Notes: generated from the letters alone by a model not told the origin. A stretch of DNA of 64,000 nucleotides from Jeotgalicoccus halotolerans (GCF_003387165.1 NZ_QUMW01000012.1:124001-188000), one strand, 5' to 3'. Positions 26,889 to 37,708 are shown, counted from the stretch's first letter. A program made the numbers and translations.

Positions 26889-28367
26889 GTGAATATAAAT
26901 GAATTAACAGTAGAAGAACTATACAGTAAAATTCACAGTAAAGAGATCAAACCTTCTGAAGTAGTAGGTGCTCTTTTTGACAGAATCGAAAAATATGACG
27001 GCACGATCAAGTCTTTTATTACTTTAACTAAAGAACAGGCATTGGAAACGGCGGCGGAACTCGACCGTCTTCAGGAAGAAGATAAGATGGAGGGTGCGCT
27101 GTTTGGTATTCCTGCTGGAATTAAAGATAATATCGTTACTAAAGATATTTTAACCACATGCGCAAGCCGCATGCTGCATAATTTTAAACCGATCTATGAT
27201 GCTACAGTAATGACTAAACTTAAAAATGAAAATTCTATCCTGATGGGTAAACTTAATATGGATGAATTTGCAATGGGATCAACGTCGGAAACATCTTACT
27301 TCCAGACGACTAAAAACCCTTGGAACTTAGAATGCTCACCAGGCGGTTCATCAGGCGGTTCGGCTGCAGCAGTAGCAGCAGGATTCGTTCCTTATGCGCT
27401 CGGTACTGACACGGGTGGTTCAGTAAGACAGCCTGCGTCTTTCTGCGGTATCGTCGGTATGAAACCGACTTACGGAAGAGTATCACGTTTTGGTCTTGTC
27501 GCATTCGCATCGTCTCTTGATCAGATTGGACCGATGACACGTACAGTACGTGACAACGCTAAAGTGCTTGAACTGATTTCAGGCGAGGACAGCAGCAATG
27601 ATATGACAAGTGCCAGAAACCAGGATGCTGATTTCTTAAGCGGTATCGAAAAAGATATCAAAGGCATGAAACTTGCACTGCCTAAAGAATTCCTCGGCGA
27701 CGATGTTGATGAATCTGTAACTGAAGCAGTATTAAAAGCTAAAGAACGTTTTGAATCTTTAGGAGCGATTGTTGAAGAAGTGGAAATGCCGAATCTTCAA
27801 TATGTGGTAAGTTCTTATTACTTAATCGCTTCAAGTGAAGCCAGTGCCAACCTTGCGCGCTTCGACGGAATCCGTTTCGGCTACCGTTCAGAAAATGCGA
27901 ATACTCTGGAAGAACTATATAAAAAATCACGCGGAGAAGGATTCGGTGATGAAGTAAAACGCCGTATCTTACTTGGAACATACGTATTAAGTGCAGGTCA
28001 CTACGATGATTATTACTTAAAAGCGCAAAAACTCCGCCGTTTAGTATCTGACGATGTGCAGAGAATTTTAGCGGATTACGATTTAATTATTGGGCCGACA
28101 ACGACGACACCTGCACATAAATATGATGAAGTTAAAATCGAAGGTACGAAAGAATATAAAAATGATATTTTAACAATTCCTGCGAATCTTGTAGGAGTGC
28201 CTTCTTTAAGCATTCCATGCGGAGTTACAGAAGACAACAGACCTATCGGCATGCAGCTGATCGGCAACCACTTCGAAGAACGTAAAATCTATAATGCAGC
28301 GTATCAGTTTGAAACAGTATACAACCTGCATGAAGAACTTAAAAATCTAACGATGGGGGCGGAGTAA
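26889..28367 (+). CDS. gatA: Glutamyl/aspartyl-tRNA amidotransferase subunit A
   Basis: 492 residues, amidase-signature enzyme releasing ammonia from glutamine for transamidation of Glu-tRNA(Gln). The Ser-cisSer-Lys triad regions are present: [12 protein letters not shown] (Lys), [16 protein letters not shown] (cis-Ser) and [16 protein letters not shown] (nucleophilic Ser). It lacks long insertions and has full family length. The start may be ATG at 26889 (AAGGAGG site); an upstream TTA-rich stretch gives no better start. Confidence 0.98.
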   Translation: MNINELTVEELYSKIHSKEIKPSEVVGALFDRIEKYDGTIKSFITLTKEQALETAAELDRLQEEDKMEGALFGIPAGIKDNIVTKDILTTCASRMLHNFKPIYDATVMTKLKNENSILMGKLNMDEFAMGSTSETSYFQTTKNPWNLECSPGGSSGGSAAAVAAGFVPYALGTDTGGSVRQPASFCGIVGMKPTYGRVSRFGLVAFASSLDQIGPMTRTVRDNAKVLELISGEDSSNDMTSARNQDADFLSGIEKDIKGMKLALPKEFLGDDVDESVTEAVLKAKERFESLGAIVEEVEMPNLQYVVSSYYLIASSEASANLARFDGIRFGYRSENANTLEELYKKSRGEGFGDEVKRRILLGTYVLSAGHYDDYYLKAQKLRRLVSDDVQRILADYDLIIGPTTTTPAHKYDEVKIEGTKEYKNDILTIPANLVGVPSLSIPCGVTEDNRPIGMQLIGNHFEERKIYNAAYQFETVYNLHEELKNLTMGAE

Positions 28368-28368
28368 A

Positions 28369-29799
28369 ATGCATTTTGAAACAGTTATCGGACTTGAAGT
28401 TCACGTTGAATTAAAAACAAATTCAAAAATATTTTCTAATGCCCCTCTGCATTACGGACATGAACCGAACACGAATCTTTCTGTAGTGGAACTCGGCTAC
28501 CCGGGTACACTGCCGGTGCTGAACGAAACCGCAGTAGAATACGGTATGAAAGCGGCGATGGCACTAAACATGCAGATTGCAGAAGATACGAAGTTCGACA
28601 GAAAAAACTATTACTATCCGGATAATCCGAAAGCTTATCAGATTTCACAATTTGATAAACCGATCGGAGAACACGGTTCACTGGATATCGAAATCGACGG
28701 TGAGAAGAAAACAATCGGTATTACACGTCTTCACCTTGAAGAAGATGCCGGTAAATCAACTCATAAGGAAGACTATTCATTAGTCGATTTAAACCGTCAG
28801 GGAACAGCTTTAGTGGAAATCGTTTCAGAACCGGATATCAGAACACCTGAAGAGGCGTACAAATATCTTGAAAAAATCAAATCGATTATTCAGTACACAG
28901 GCGTATCCGATGTGAAGATGGAAGAAGGATCACTCAGATGTGATGCGAACATTTCAATCAGACCTGTAGGACAGAAGGAATTCGGTACGAAAACAGAACT
29001 TAAAAACTTAAACTCATTTAACTTTGTAAGAAAAGGTCTTGAGTATGAAGTGAAACGCCAGGAGCAGGTGCTGTTATCAGGCGGTGTAATCGAACAGGAA
29101 ACACGACGCTACGATGAAAAAACAGGTGAAACAGTGCTGATGCGTGTTAAAGAGGGCGCGGATGATTACCGTTACTTCCCGGAACCTGATTTAATGAATC
29201 TGCATATCGACGATGAATGGAAAGAACGCGTACGTGCCAGCATTCCGACATTGCCGGATGAACTTCGCGAGAAGTACATTAATGAATATGATCTGCCTGT
29301 ATACGACGCTGAAATTCTGACGATGAGAAAAGAAATATCCGACTTCTTCAGTGACATGGTTGAAACTCATAAAGCAGACCCTAAACTGGCTTCGAACTGG
29401 TTAATGGGTAACGTTAATGAGTATCTCAACAAAAATAACACTGAACTCGATGATACAGGATTAACTGCCGAAAACTTAACAGGCATGATTAATATTATCG
29501 AAGACGGTACAATTTCAAGCAAACAGGCGAAGAAAGTATTCTCCGTACTGATTGAAAAAGGCGGCACAGCGAAACAGGTAGCGAAAGATCTTGGCATGGA
29601 ACAGATCTCAGACCCTGCAGTGCTGACAGGCATGGTAACAGAAGTACTCGATGCCAACGACCAGTCAGTCGAAGACTACAAAAATGGTAAAGACCGTGCA
29701 ATAGGCTTCTTAGTCGGACAGATTATGAAAAAATCAAAGGGACAGGCTAACCCTAAAATGGTTAACCAGATTCTTCTTGAAGAAATTAATAAGAGATAA
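28369..29799 (+). CDS. gatB: Glutamyl/aspartyl-tRNA amidotransferase subunit B
   Basis: 476 residues. It phosphorylates and transamidates the misacylated tRNA. The cradle domain starts [14 protein letters not shown], with FSNAP and the [16 protein letters not shown] region, EDAGKSTH and the C-terminal YqeY-like tail ([18 protein letters not shown]) that contacts tRNA. It starts one base after gatA stops. A strong terminator follows. Confidence 0.98.
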   Translation: MHFETVIGLEVHVELKTNSKIFSNAPLHYGHEPNTNLSVVELGYPGTLPVLNETAVEYGMKAAMALNMQIAEDTKFDRKNYYYPDNPKAYQISQFDKPIGEHGSLDIEIDGEKKTIGITRLHLEEDAGKSTHKEDYSLVDLNRQGTALVEIVSEPDIRTPEEAYKYLEKIKSIIQYTGVSDVKMEEGSLRCDANISIRPVGQKEFGTKTELKNLNSFNFVRKGLEYEVKRQEQVLLSGGVIEQETRRYDEKTGETVLMRVKEGADDYRYFPEPDLMNLHIDDEWKERVRASIPTLPDELREKYINEYDLPVYDAEILTMRKEISDFFSDMVETHKADPKLASNWLMGNVNEYLNKNNTELDDTGLTAENLTGMINIIEDGTISSKQAKKVFSVLIEKGGTAKQVAKDLGMEQISDPAVLTGMVTEVLDANDQSVEDYKNGKDRAIGFLVGQIMKKSKGQANPKMVNQILLEEINKR

Positions 29800-29812
29800 A
29801 GTATATGTAACT

Positions 29813-29859
29813 AAAAATCGCACCTGTACTTCCATTTTGGAGGCAGGTGCGATTTTTTT
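29813..29859 (+). terminator. Terminator of the gatCAB operon
   Basis: A 14-bp perfect stem (AAAAATCGCACCTG with its complement), a 17-base loop and seven T. Confidence 0.95.
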
Positions 29860-29910
29860 GGCTGCCGCCGGGCCATTGTGGCTTCGATAATAACGGGATA
29901 AAAGAAAATA

Positions 29911-29946
29911 AAAAAAGGAACCGGGAATTTTTCCGGTTCCTTTTTA
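29911..29946. terminator. Bidirectional terminator
   Basis: AAAAAGGAACCGG pairs with CCGGTTCCTTTTT. It stops the minus-strand gene starting at 30702 and backs up the gatB terminator. Confidence 0.9.
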
Positions 29947-29949
29947 AAA

Positions 29950-30702
29950 TTATTGCAGCAGATAATTTGTAATATTGCTGATCATTTCATCTTCCAGTGC
30001 AGGATTAATCTGTTCGTTATCGTAATCGTAAGGATTTTCTGTTATCTCATCCTGATTATCGATATAAAAATAATCATTTTCTAAGAAGTACTCAGCATCG
30101 TTTTCAAGTTCAGCTTGTAAGTTTTCATGTTCATGGGCATTGGGATTCCCAAGTATAATCACTGTTTTGCCAGTGTTATACAGGTCCATATATGCATCAG
30201 TTAGATTTCTTAAGTTTCTTTCCGGCAGGACTTCATCGTTATAATCTGCAATCTGCAGTGCATCGATAATAACGATATCGCTGTTTTCATTAACTGTCAG
30301 CTCATTCATCGCAGTTGTATTGGCCGGCAAATCGATCTGGTTAAGCTGAACTGTATTTGAACCGAACTGCTGGTTCAAACGTTCCGCAAAGTCTCCGCTG
30401 TAGTGTGCCGGAAGCAGTACATCGATAATAAGCTGCTCATTGCTGCTCACGCGTTCGTCATATTTTTCCTGAATAGCTGTTTCGTTGAATACTAAACCAT
30501 TTGTACTATCATCCGCTTCTTCTTCGCTGCTGTCTTCCTGTGATGTGCTGTCTGATTCCTGCTGTCCGTTTTCGTCATCTTCTGTATTACCGGCAGTGTT
30601 TTCAGTGGATTCATCCGTAGAAATTGATCCGGTATGCATGAAGTTGAAATATATTCCGGCAGCAAACAATAAAAATAGTATAATCACTAAAGCTTTTTTC
30701 AT
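29950..30702 (-). CDS. Membrane-anchored extracellular protein, possibly a degenerate SGNH-hydrolase-like fold
   Basis: 250 residues: an N-terminal membrane segment (4-22), then about 45 residues of acidic, Ser/Thr-rich linker, then a folded domain. Within it the pattern LIIDVLLPAHYSGDF, DIVIIDALQIADYND and GKTVIILGNPN resembles the alternating strands of SGNH/GDSL hydrolases. The usual GDS nucleophile motif is not seen, so it may be inactive or a different flavodoxin-like fold. GAGGAGA site. Function unknown. Confidence 0.5.
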   Translation of the reverse strand: MKKALVIILFLLFAAGIYFNFMHTGSISTDESTENTAGNTEDDENGQQESDSTSQEDSSEEEADDSTNGLVFNETAIQEKYDERVSSNEQLIIDVLLPAHYSGDFAERLNQQFGSNTVQLNQIDLPANTTAMNELTVNENSDIVIIDALQIADYNDEVLPERNLRNLTDAYMDLYNTGKTVIILGNPNAHEHENLQAELENDAEYFLENDYFYIDNQDEITENPYDYDNEQINPALEDEMISNITNYLLQ

Positions 30703-30823
30703 GGTATCTCCTCAAATAATAATATCTGAAAGCATTACATATGATATAATGTTGGCAACATAATACTTTTAAATAATATTATACATGAATTGCGGAAGTA
30801 AGACATTATTTTAGGATGATTGT

Positions 30824-31330
30824 ATGAGTATAAATAAGTTAAATATAAATATTAAAGATAAATATATAGCACAGGCTTTTGAAATTTTAAACTTTTTCAA
30901 ATCCATTATTATTGAAGTTCATCATATCGGTTCATCAAAGTTCACTCAAATTCCTCATAACTGCGATATGGATATTCTTTTTATCGTTAAATCATATGAT
31001 GACGTGCGGAATCTTGCAGATATTTTAATTGCTGAAGGATATGTTCATGTCAATCATTTCTCCGATTATTTTAAAGATGATATGGTGATGCGAAAAGTCG
31101 TCGACGGACAGAATATAAATATGATATTTATGAGCAGTACAAGCTATAAGAAAAACGATATATTAATATGCACAGAGCATATGCTGATGAAAGGCGAGTA
31201 CTTCACTCATTATAAAAAATTAAAAAAGTCACTTCTTAAAAATGAAGTGACTGAAGCCGAATACGATGAACGTAAATATCGTCTCTTTCAAATGATTAAG
31301 GAAGAAAGAGATCATTTGACGAGCGTATAA
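30824..31330 (+). CDS. GrpB/UPF0157 family nucleotidyltransferase-like protein
   Basis: 168 residues, soluble. VHHIGSSKFTQIPHNCDMDILFIV corresponds to the GrpB signature (V-HIGSTSVPGL..KP.IDILV) of the nucleotidyltransferase superfamily, here in a diverged form. The C-terminal helices contain YKKLKKSLLKN and ERKYRLFQMIKEE, as in the family. The substrate is unknown; some members modify CoA-like or small metabolites. It lies just before dgkB but lacks a strong ribosome site (TTAGGA). Confidence 0.7.
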   Translation: MSINKLNINIKDKYIAQAFEILNFFKSIIIEVHHIGSSKFTQIPHNCDMDILFIVKSYDDVRNLADILIAEGYVHVNHFSDYFKDDMVMRKVVDGQNINMIFMSSTSYKKNDILICTEHMLMKGEYFTHYKKLKKSLLKNEVTEAEYDERKYRLFQMIKEERDHLTSV

Positions 31331-31353
31331 TTTCATATGTAGAGGAGATATTT

Positions 31354-32301
31354 ATGAAAACAGCGAGAATAATTTACAATCCTACTGCCGGCAAAGAAAG
31401 TTTTCAAGACCAACTGCCTGCGGTGCTGAAACGTTTTGAAGAGGCGGGCTATATTACGAGTACTCATGCAACTACGGGACCAAACGATGCAACTTATGCT
31501 GCGCGTTTTGCATGTGAACAGGGTTTTGATTTAATCGTCGCTTCCGGAGGGGATGGTACGATTAATGAAGTTATTAACGGTCTCGCAGAATACGATAAAC
31601 GTCCGGAACTTGGCATAATTCCAATGGGAACAGTCAATGATTTTACCCGGGCTCTAAAAATTTCCAATGATATTGATGAAGCAGTCAGCATTATTTTAAA
31701 TGGCAGAACAGGCAAAGTGGATCTTGGCAGTATGAACGGCAAATATTTTATGAATATTGCAGGCGGCGGAAAAATTACGGAAGTATCCTATGAAGCACCG
31801 AGCAAACTGAAAGCAGTTATCGGTTCTCTGGCGTATTACGTCAAGGGTATTGAACTGATTCCCCAGATGCGCAGTATTAATTTACGTATTGAGTATGATG
31901 ATGAATTGTTTGAAGGCGAAGTGATGATATTTCTGCTTGGTCTGACAAATTCCATCGGCGGCTTTGAGAAACTGGTGCCGAATGCAAAATTAAATGACGG
32001 TTATTTTACTCTCCTGATTCTCGAACATGTCAATCTTGCGGAATTTGGTCATATACTGTCTCTCGCAACGCGGGGAGAGCATTTAAAACATCCTAAAGTA
32101 CATTATTATAAAGCCCGGGATGTGAAAATTACTTCATTTGACGAAGTGCAGCTGAATCTGGATGGTGAATTTGGCGGTGTGCTCCCTGCCCATTTTAAAA
32201 ATTTAAAAGAATTTTTAAAAATAAGAGTGCCCGATGAGTTTTACAATGAGCTGTACAGTGAAGATAATGATTATAAGCTTTTAAATCAAGAAAACGAGTA
32301 A
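31354..32301 (+). CDS. dgkB: Diacylglycerol kinase
   Basis: 315 residues. It phosphorylates diacylglycerol released by lipoteichoic acid synthesis back to phosphatidate. Start ARIIYNPTAGKESF, the nucleotide-binding GGDGTINEVING (GGDGT 65-69), GIIPMGTVNDFTRAL and VDLGSMNGKYFMNIAGGG are the family motifs. It lies next to gatCAB and rlmD as in S. aureus. GAGGAGA site; the 5'-nucleotidase gene follows after about 35 bases. Confidence 0.95.
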   Translation: MKTARIIYNPTAGKESFQDQLPAVLKRFEEAGYITSTHATTGPNDATYAARFACEQGFDLIVASGGDGTINEVINGLAEYDKRPELGIIPMGTVNDFTRALKISNDIDEAVSIILNGRTGKVDLGSMNGKYFMNIAGGGKITEVSYEAPSKLKAVIGSLAYYVKGIELIPQMRSINLRIEYDDELFEGEVMIFLLGLTNSIGGFEKLVPNAKLNDGYFTLLILEHVNLAEFGHILSLATRGEHLKHPKVHYYKARDVKITSFDEVQLNLDGEFGGVLPAHFKNLKEFLKIRVPDEFYNELYSEDNDYKLLNQENE

Positions 32302-32336
32302 GTTCTGAGTACATATCAAATTTTGGGGTGAATATT

Positions 32337-34103
32337 TTGAAGCTGACGGTCTTTGCAACAACGGATGTGCACGGCGCAATTTATCCGTACAATTATTTTG
32401 ATAATGAACCGAAAGAAAATGCATTATTAAAATTCAAGACTTATATAGATAAATATAAAGCGATGAACGGCAGCGAAGCTGTTATTACGGCCGACAACGG
32501 CGATTTGCTTCAGGGGGATGTCTGGAGTGAATATGACAGTGTAAACCGCAGCAGGGCTCTTGTTCCGGGTATTATTAATGAGATGTACGATGTTATTGGA
32601 TTAGGCAACCATGAATTTAATTTTGGTCTGCCTTTTTTAAATGAATTTTATAATCAAGTTACTGTACCGATAGTGAATTCAAACGTGGATTTTCTGGATG
32701 ATCCTTTAAAATCAATGATAAGAGCCAGTTATATTAAAGAAATCAAAACCGCTGACGGCCTTCTTAAAGTTGGATTTTTAAGTGTTGTGCCGACCCAAAT
32801 TTTAAAATGGGATAAATTCCATCTGGAAGGCAGAGTGAAAGCAGAGCCTATGACTGAAGCGGTCAGAGAAACAACAGCGCAATTGAAAGAGGGCGGCGCT
32901 GATATTATTATATTATTATCTCATACAGGTATGAGTAAGGCAGATGACGATTTAACACCGCTTGGTGAAAACCAGGCAGTCTTAATGGCTATGATGGAAG
33001 ATATAGATGGTATTGTTTTCGGTCACACTCACGATGTGTTTCCAAGCGGCGATCTGCTGATTTCAGATGACCGTCTTGATATTGATACAGGAACATTCAA
33101 TAAGATACCAATGGTTCAGCCGGGTGTATCTGCAAGTCATCTTGGTGTGCTCAATTTCGATTTGGAGTACGGCTCGGGTGTCTGGAAGGTCAGGCAGGCA
33201 GACAGCAGTTTAATCAGCGCAGAAGACATCATTTTAAAAGATGATGAACTGGCAGACTACCAAAAAAAACATGAACAGGTGCTGGCTTATTTAAATATAC
33301 CAATCGGCAAAACAGATTATCCGCTGACTACTTACTTTACAAGAGTAATCCCATCACGCGGTGTGCAGTTTGTCTCTGAAGCAACAGTATGGTTTGCAAA
33401 AGAGCGGGCGGCGCTGAACGAGAACAATTTACCGATTATCGGTTTTAACTCCGCAGTAAAAGTAGGGCGTGACGGGCCTCAGGATTATACTGCTATTCCT
33501 GCCGGAGAAATGACCATCGCAGACAGTATTGATATATACAAGCATGCAAATACGCTGCTGATTATTAAAATCACGGGTAAAGTACTGAAAGAGTGGCTTG
33601 AATGGGCTGCTTCCTCGTTCAATGATTATGAAGGCGATGAAATATTGCAGCCGAATAACTCACGCTACGGTTTCCCGGGCTACAATTTCGATACATTTTT
33701 TGATTTGGATTATACTTTTGATATAACAAAACCGGCACGCTATGTCAGTTCAGCACACCGTCTTAATGATTCGGAACGTGTGATTAAAATATCGTACAAA
33801 GGTAAGCGAATCAAAGATACAGATGAATTTATCGTGCCGGCAAATAACTATAAGGTAGCATATGCGCCATTTTTACGAGATGCTGAAATATTATATGAAT
33901 CGGATATTTCAGTACGGGATATTGTGACAGAGTATATAAAAAGCGGAGAGACTTTTGAATATCATAATCCGATGACGATTATTCCGCATGGAACATATAA
34001 ATTTACGACAGCAACAGCGGCGGCGGAATATACAAACGGGGTGCCGGTAGAACATTTAAAAGACTGCGGCGACGGCTTCAGTATATTTAGCGTAAAGCTT
34101 TAA
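32337..34103 (+). CDS. Bifunctional UDP-sugar hydrolase/5'-nucleotidase family phosphoesterase
   Basis: 588 residues with no signal peptide or membrane segment, so probably cytosolic, unlike most secreted UshA-like enzymes. The N-terminal metallophosphatase domain has ATTDVHGAI, TADNGDLLQGD, IGLGNHEFNFG, LLSHTGMSKAD and GHTHD, giving a full dimetal site. The C-terminal 5'-nucleotidase domain (about 350-540) includes PIIGFNSAV and YGFPGYNFDTFFDLDY. It likely hydrolyses cyclic or mononucleotides. The start is TTG at 32337, after TTGGGGTGA; the GTG at 32328 lies inside that site. Confidence 0.88.
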   Translation: MKLTVFATTDVHGAIYPYNYFDNEPKENALLKFKTYIDKYKAMNGSEAVITADNGDLLQGDVWSEYDSVNRSRALVPGIINEMYDVIGLGNHEFNFGLPFLNEFYNQVTVPIVNSNVDFLDDPLKSMIRASYIKEIKTADGLLKVGFLSVVPTQILKWDKFHLEGRVKAEPMTEAVRETTAQLKEGGADIIILLSHTGMSKADDDLTPLGENQAVLMAMMEDIDGIVFGHTHDVFPSGDLLISDDRLDIDTGTFNKIPMVQPGVSASHLGVLNFDLEYGSGVWKVRQADSSLISAEDIILKDDELADYQKKHEQVLAYLNIPIGKTDYPLTTYFTRVIPSRGVQFVSEATVWFAKERAALNENNLPIIGFNSAVKVGRDGPQDYTAIPAGEMTIADSIDIYKHANTLLIIKITGKVLKEWLEWAASSFNDYEGDEILQPNNSRYGFPGYNFDTFFDLDYTFDITKPARYVSSAHRLNDSERVIKISYKGKRIKDTDEFIVPANNYKVAYAPFLRDAEILYESDISVRDIVTEYIKSGETFEYHNPMTIIPHGTYKFTTATAAAEYTNGVPVEHLKDCGDGFSIFSVKL

Positions 34104-34128
34104 AATTAATGATGTAAGAGGTTTTAAC

Positions 34129-35481
34129 ATGAAGGCAGTAACTAAAAATAATAATTATAAAGCAGTCGTAGAGGACTATACCCATGAAGGCATGGGGATA
34201 GTTAAAGTTGATGGCTATCCGGTATTTCTGCCGGATGTTTTAAAAGGTGAATCAGTAGAATTTAAAGCGGTCAAGGTAAACAGCAAGTACGCTTTCGGCA
34301 AAGTTTTAAACATTCTTGAAACCTCACCGAACCGTCAGACACCACCCTGTGAATATTACTTCCGGTGCGGCGGCTGCCAGATACAGGTCATGAATAATGC
34401 CGAACAGGCATCATTTAAGCGTCAGGTCGTTGCCCAGAATATTAATCAGCAGGCAAGACTGAACCTTCATATTAACGATACGGTAACGGGGGATCCTTTA
34501 TACTACCGCAATAAATCACAGATTCCCGTTCAGAAAATTGACGGCCGGCTGGTAATGGGCTTCTATAAACCGCGGTCACACGATATCGTTGATATTGAAC
34601 ACTGCTATATTCAAAAGCATATTCATAATGACATTATGCTGTTTATAAAAGATAAACTGATTGAAGAGAATACATCGATTTACGAAGAGAAATCACATCA
34701 GGGACTGCTGCGTCATATCGTAATCCGTTCAAACAGCGATGACAGCGAAGTGCAGGTAGTCTTTATTACGAACGGCAAGAGAAACGAATTTTTATCGATT
34801 GTGAAAGCATTAAAAGCAACATTTCCGAATGTGAAAAGTATTGTGCAGAATATTAACGATGAAAAAACAAACGTGATATTCGGCCAGCGTTCAATCGTTC
34901 TGCTTGGTCATGATTACATTACAGATACGCTGCTTGGAAAATCATTTAAAATACGCGATCGTTCATTTTATCAGGTCAACCATGAACAGACTGAAAAGCT
35001 TTACCAGCTTGGTCTTGATATGGCCGACCTAAGCGGAGATGAAACGATTATTGATACGTATTCAGGTATCGGTTCAATCGGTCTCGCTGCATCGGACCGT
35101 GTCAGCAAAATTATCGGAATTGAGGTTGTTGAAAGTGCAGTTGAAGATGCTAAAGAAAATGCGAAACTGAACGGCATCGATAATGCGGACTACTATTTAG
35201 GGAAAGCAGAAGAAGTAATGCCGAGACTCGTTAAAGAGGGCGTCAGCGCTGATGTTGTCTTCGTCGACCCGCCGAGAAAAGGATGTCATACAGAGTTCCT
35301 TGATGTACTGATAGAAGTTGCACCGAAGAAGATTGTATACATCTCATGTAATCCGAGCACACTGCAGAGAGACATGAAGTACCTGGAGAGACAAGGTTTT
35401 AAAGCATCAGAAGTCACACCGGTTGATCTGTTCCCGCAGACAAAACATATTGAAGCGGTTACTGTGCTTGAAAAACAATAA
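34129..35481 (+). CDS. rlmD: 23S rRNA (uracil-C5)-methyltransferase, RlmCD/RumA type
   Basis: 450 residues. N-terminal TRAM domain (about 10-60), then the 4Fe-4S cluster cysteines CEYYFRCGGC and a later Cys in IEHCYIQ, then a SAM-binding domain (IDTYSGIGSIGL, VFVDPPRKGCH) and the catalytic cysteine C407 in YISCNPS. It methylates uracils of 23S rRNA such as U1939. It follows dgkB as in staphylococci. A paralogue lies at 45872. Confidence 0.93.
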   Translation: MKAVTKNNNYKAVVEDYTHEGMGIVKVDGYPVFLPDVLKGESVEFKAVKVNSKYAFGKVLNILETSPNRQTPPCEYYFRCGGCQIQVMNNAEQASFKRQVVAQNINQQARLNLHINDTVTGDPLYYRNKSQIPVQKIDGRLVMGFYKPRSHDIVDIEHCYIQKHIHNDIMLFIKDKLIEENTSIYEEKSHQGLLRHIVIRSNSDDSEVQVVFITNGKRNEFLSIVKALKATFPNVKSIVQNINDEKTNVIFGQRSIVLLGHDYITDTLLGKSFKIRDRSFYQVNHEQTEKLYQLGLDMADLSGDETIIDTYSGIGSIGLAASDRVSKIIGIEVVESAVEDAKENAKLNGIDNADYYLGKAEEVMPRLVKEGVSADVVFVDPPRKGCHTEFLDVLIEVAPKKIVYISCNPSTLQRDMKYLERQGFKASEVTPVDLFPQTKHIEAVTVLEKQ

Positions 35482-35521
35482 GATATATAAGATCGGACGT
35501 AATCTATTAGGAGGAAGTATT

Positions 35522-36349
35522 TTGAAGTTTATCTCATGGAATATCGACTCGTTAAACGCTGCCTTAACCAGTGACTCGGCAAGAGCGTCGTTATCACGGA
35601 ATGTATTAAAGTCACTTCAGGAACGTAATCCTGATGTCATTGCGATTCAGGAAACTAAATTATCGGCGGCAGGACCAACAAAAAAACATGCTGAAATTTT
35701 AAAAGAAGTATTTCCGGATTATGAAGTTATTTGGCGGAGCTCGGTAGAACCTGCGCGTAAAGGTTATGCTGGAACGATGTTTTTGTATAAATCAGAGTTG
35801 AACCCTGAAGTATCGTATCCTGAAATCGGGGCGCCGGAGCCAATGGATGCAGAAGGGCGCATGATGACACTGGAATTCGATGAATTTTATATTACCCAGG
35901 TGTATACTCCGAATGCGGGCAGCGCCTTGAAACGACTTAATGAACGTCAGGTATGGGATCAAAAATATGCAGATTATTTAGAAGCACTGGATAAAAACAA
36001 ACTGGTATTTGCAACTGGTGATTTCAACGTTGCTCACAGGGAAATTGATTTGGCAAATCCAAAAGGCAACCGCCGTTCTGCAGGTTTTACGGATGAAGAA
36101 CGTCAGGGATTCACCAATCTTTTAAACAGAGGATTTACAGATACTTTCCGGCATATCCACGGTGATGTGACAGGTATTTACTCATGGTGGGCTCAGCGTG
36201 CAAAAACGAGCAAAATCAATAACTCAGGCTGGAGAATTGATTATTGGCTGGTAAGTAACCGTATCGCCGAAAAAGTCACTAAATCAGTAATGATTGATTC
36301 TGGCACGAGACAGGATCATACTCCTGTACTGCTTGAAGTAGAAATATAA
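35522..36349 (+). CDS. exoA: Exodeoxyribonuclease III / AP endonuclease
   Basis: 275 residues, EEP-family nuclease for base-excision repair. Motifs: FISWNIDSLNA, IAIQETKLS (metal Glu), the catalytic TPNAGS region, ATGDFNVAHREIDLA and the final RQDHTPVLLE with Asp-His. Start TTG at 35522, seven bases after AGGAGG; the annotated-length frame from 35423 would have no ribosome site. It follows rlmD by 40 bases. A terminator comes directly after. Confidence 0.93.
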   Translation: MKFISWNIDSLNAALTSDSARASLSRNVLKSLQERNPDVIAIQETKLSAAGPTKKHAEILKEVFPDYEVIWRSSVEPARKGYAGTMFLYKSELNPEVSYPEIGAPEPMDAEGRMMTLEFDEFYITQVYTPNAGSALKRLNERQVWDQKYADYLEALDKNKLVFATGDFNVAHREIDLANPKGNRRSAGFTDEERQGFTNLLNRGFTDTFRHIHGDVTGIYSWWAQRAKTSKINNSGWRIDYWLVSNRIAEKVTKSVMIDSGTRQDHTPVLLEVEI

Positions 36350-36355
36350 GCTGTA

Positions 36356-36399
36356 AAACTGTGCATCTGCTTTTAAAGAAGCTGATGTACAGTTTTTTT
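36356..36399 (+). terminator. Terminator after exoA
   Basis: AAAACTGTGCATC pairs with GATGTACAGTTTT (one mismatch/wobble), with a further short stem GCTT/AAGC inside, then a T run. Confidence 0.9.
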
Positions 36400-36482
36400 C
36401 TTAGTTATTATATCTATAATTATCTGTTAATTAAAATTAACCTGGAGTAAAATAAGATTAACTAATACAAGGGGGAGATATC

Positions 36483-37700
36483 ATGGAGGAAGTAACAAGT
36501 CTGATACATCCTGAGAATTACTGGGTGCTGTGGGCTATTTTGATAGGCTGGGCTGCTGTTGCGATTGTACTTGAGCAAAAGTACAGCTGGGCGTCGAAAT
36601 TATCAGGAGCAATCATTGCACTAATCGGGGCGATGCTGTTAAGTAACCTCGGTGTTATACCGCTGGAATCACCGGTTTACGATACAGTATGGTCATACGT
36701 TGTACCGCTTGCTATACCGCTTCTGCTGTTTCAATCCAATATCGTGAAAGTGTGGCAGGAAAGTAAGCGTGTGCTTATAATATTTTTAATCAGCACGATA
36801 GGAACAGTGGCAGGGACAATTACTGCATTCTTCTTATTTAAAGACATAATACCTCAGGTAAACCTTATTGCGGCGATGCTTAGCGGTTCTTACACAGGGG
36901 GAGGCGTAAACTTTGCAGCTATGGCGACACGCTTCGATGTCGCAGAGGGGACTGTGTCATCTACTGTTGTGGCGGATAATTTATTGATGGCTTTATATTT
37001 TCTGGTGCTCATTTCCATACCTGCAATGAACTTTTTCAAGAATAAATTTTCTACTCCGCATATAGATGAGCTTGAGAAGAATAGCGACAGCGGGAATCAG
37101 GCGGCGAGTTACTGGGAACGTAAAGAGATATCTCTAACCGATATCGCGTCTGCTATCGGGACAGCATTTGTAATTGTTGCCGTGTCCTTCAGTCTTGCTG
37201 AATTCTTCTCAAATATAATTCCTGAAAACAGCAATATTTTCTTAAGTATTTTACGAGGTATCATCGGTGATGATTATTTAATGCTGACGACTTTAACCTT
37301 GTTTCTTGTTGCAATATTTCCAAAATACTTTGAGAAAATCAGCGGTTCACAGGAGTTCGGCACATTTTTAATATATATTTTCTTTGTGGTCATCGGGATT
37401 CCTGCATCTATTCCGTTAATACTGCAAAATGCACCGTTAATACTGGTGTTCGCTGCAATTATTGTATTTGTGAATATGCTGATTTCATTTGGTTTCGGAC
37501 GGCTGTTTAAATTTAATCTGGAAGAGATTATACTCGCATCAAATGCGAATATCGGGGGACCGACAACAGCAGCGGCAATGGCTATCTCACGCGGCTGGAC
37601 GAAACTCGTCGGACCGATACTGATTATCGGGACACTGGGTTATATTATCGGCAACTATATAGGAACGACACTTGGATTGTGGTTTACATCATTAATGTAA
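36483..37700 (+). CDS. DUF819 family membrane protein (YjcL-like)
   Basis: 405 residues with about ten hydrophobic segments. It shows two homologous halves with glycine-rich helix breaks: LIAAMLSGSYTGGGVNFAAMA in the first half and LASNANIGGPTTAAAMA in the second. That is the DUF819/YjcL pattern, structurally reminiscent of CPA/BASS-type secondary transporters with crossed discontinuous helices. The substrate is unknown. AGGGGGAGA site before ATG. A single-gene unit with its own UUCG terminator. Confidence 0.85.
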   Translation: MEEVTSLIHPENYWVLWAILIGWAAVAIVLEQKYSWASKLSGAIIALIGAMLLSNLGVIPLESPVYDTVWSYVVPLAIPLLLFQSNIVKVWQESKRVLIIFLISTIGTVAGTITAFFLFKDIIPQVNLIAAMLSGSYTGGGVNFAAMATRFDVAEGTVSSTVVADNLLMALYFLVLISIPAMNFFKNKFSTPHIDELEKNSDSGNQAASYWERKEISLTDIASAIGTAFVIVAVSFSLAEFFSNIIPENSNIFLSILRGIIGDDYLMLTTLTLFLVAIFPKYFEKISGSQEFGTFLIYIFFVVIGIPASIPLILQNAPLILVFAAIIVFVNMLISFGFGRLFKFNLEEIILASNANIGGPTTAAAMAISRGWTKLVGPILIIGTLGYIIGNYIGTTLGLWFTSLM

Positions 37701-37708
37701 GAAACTTT

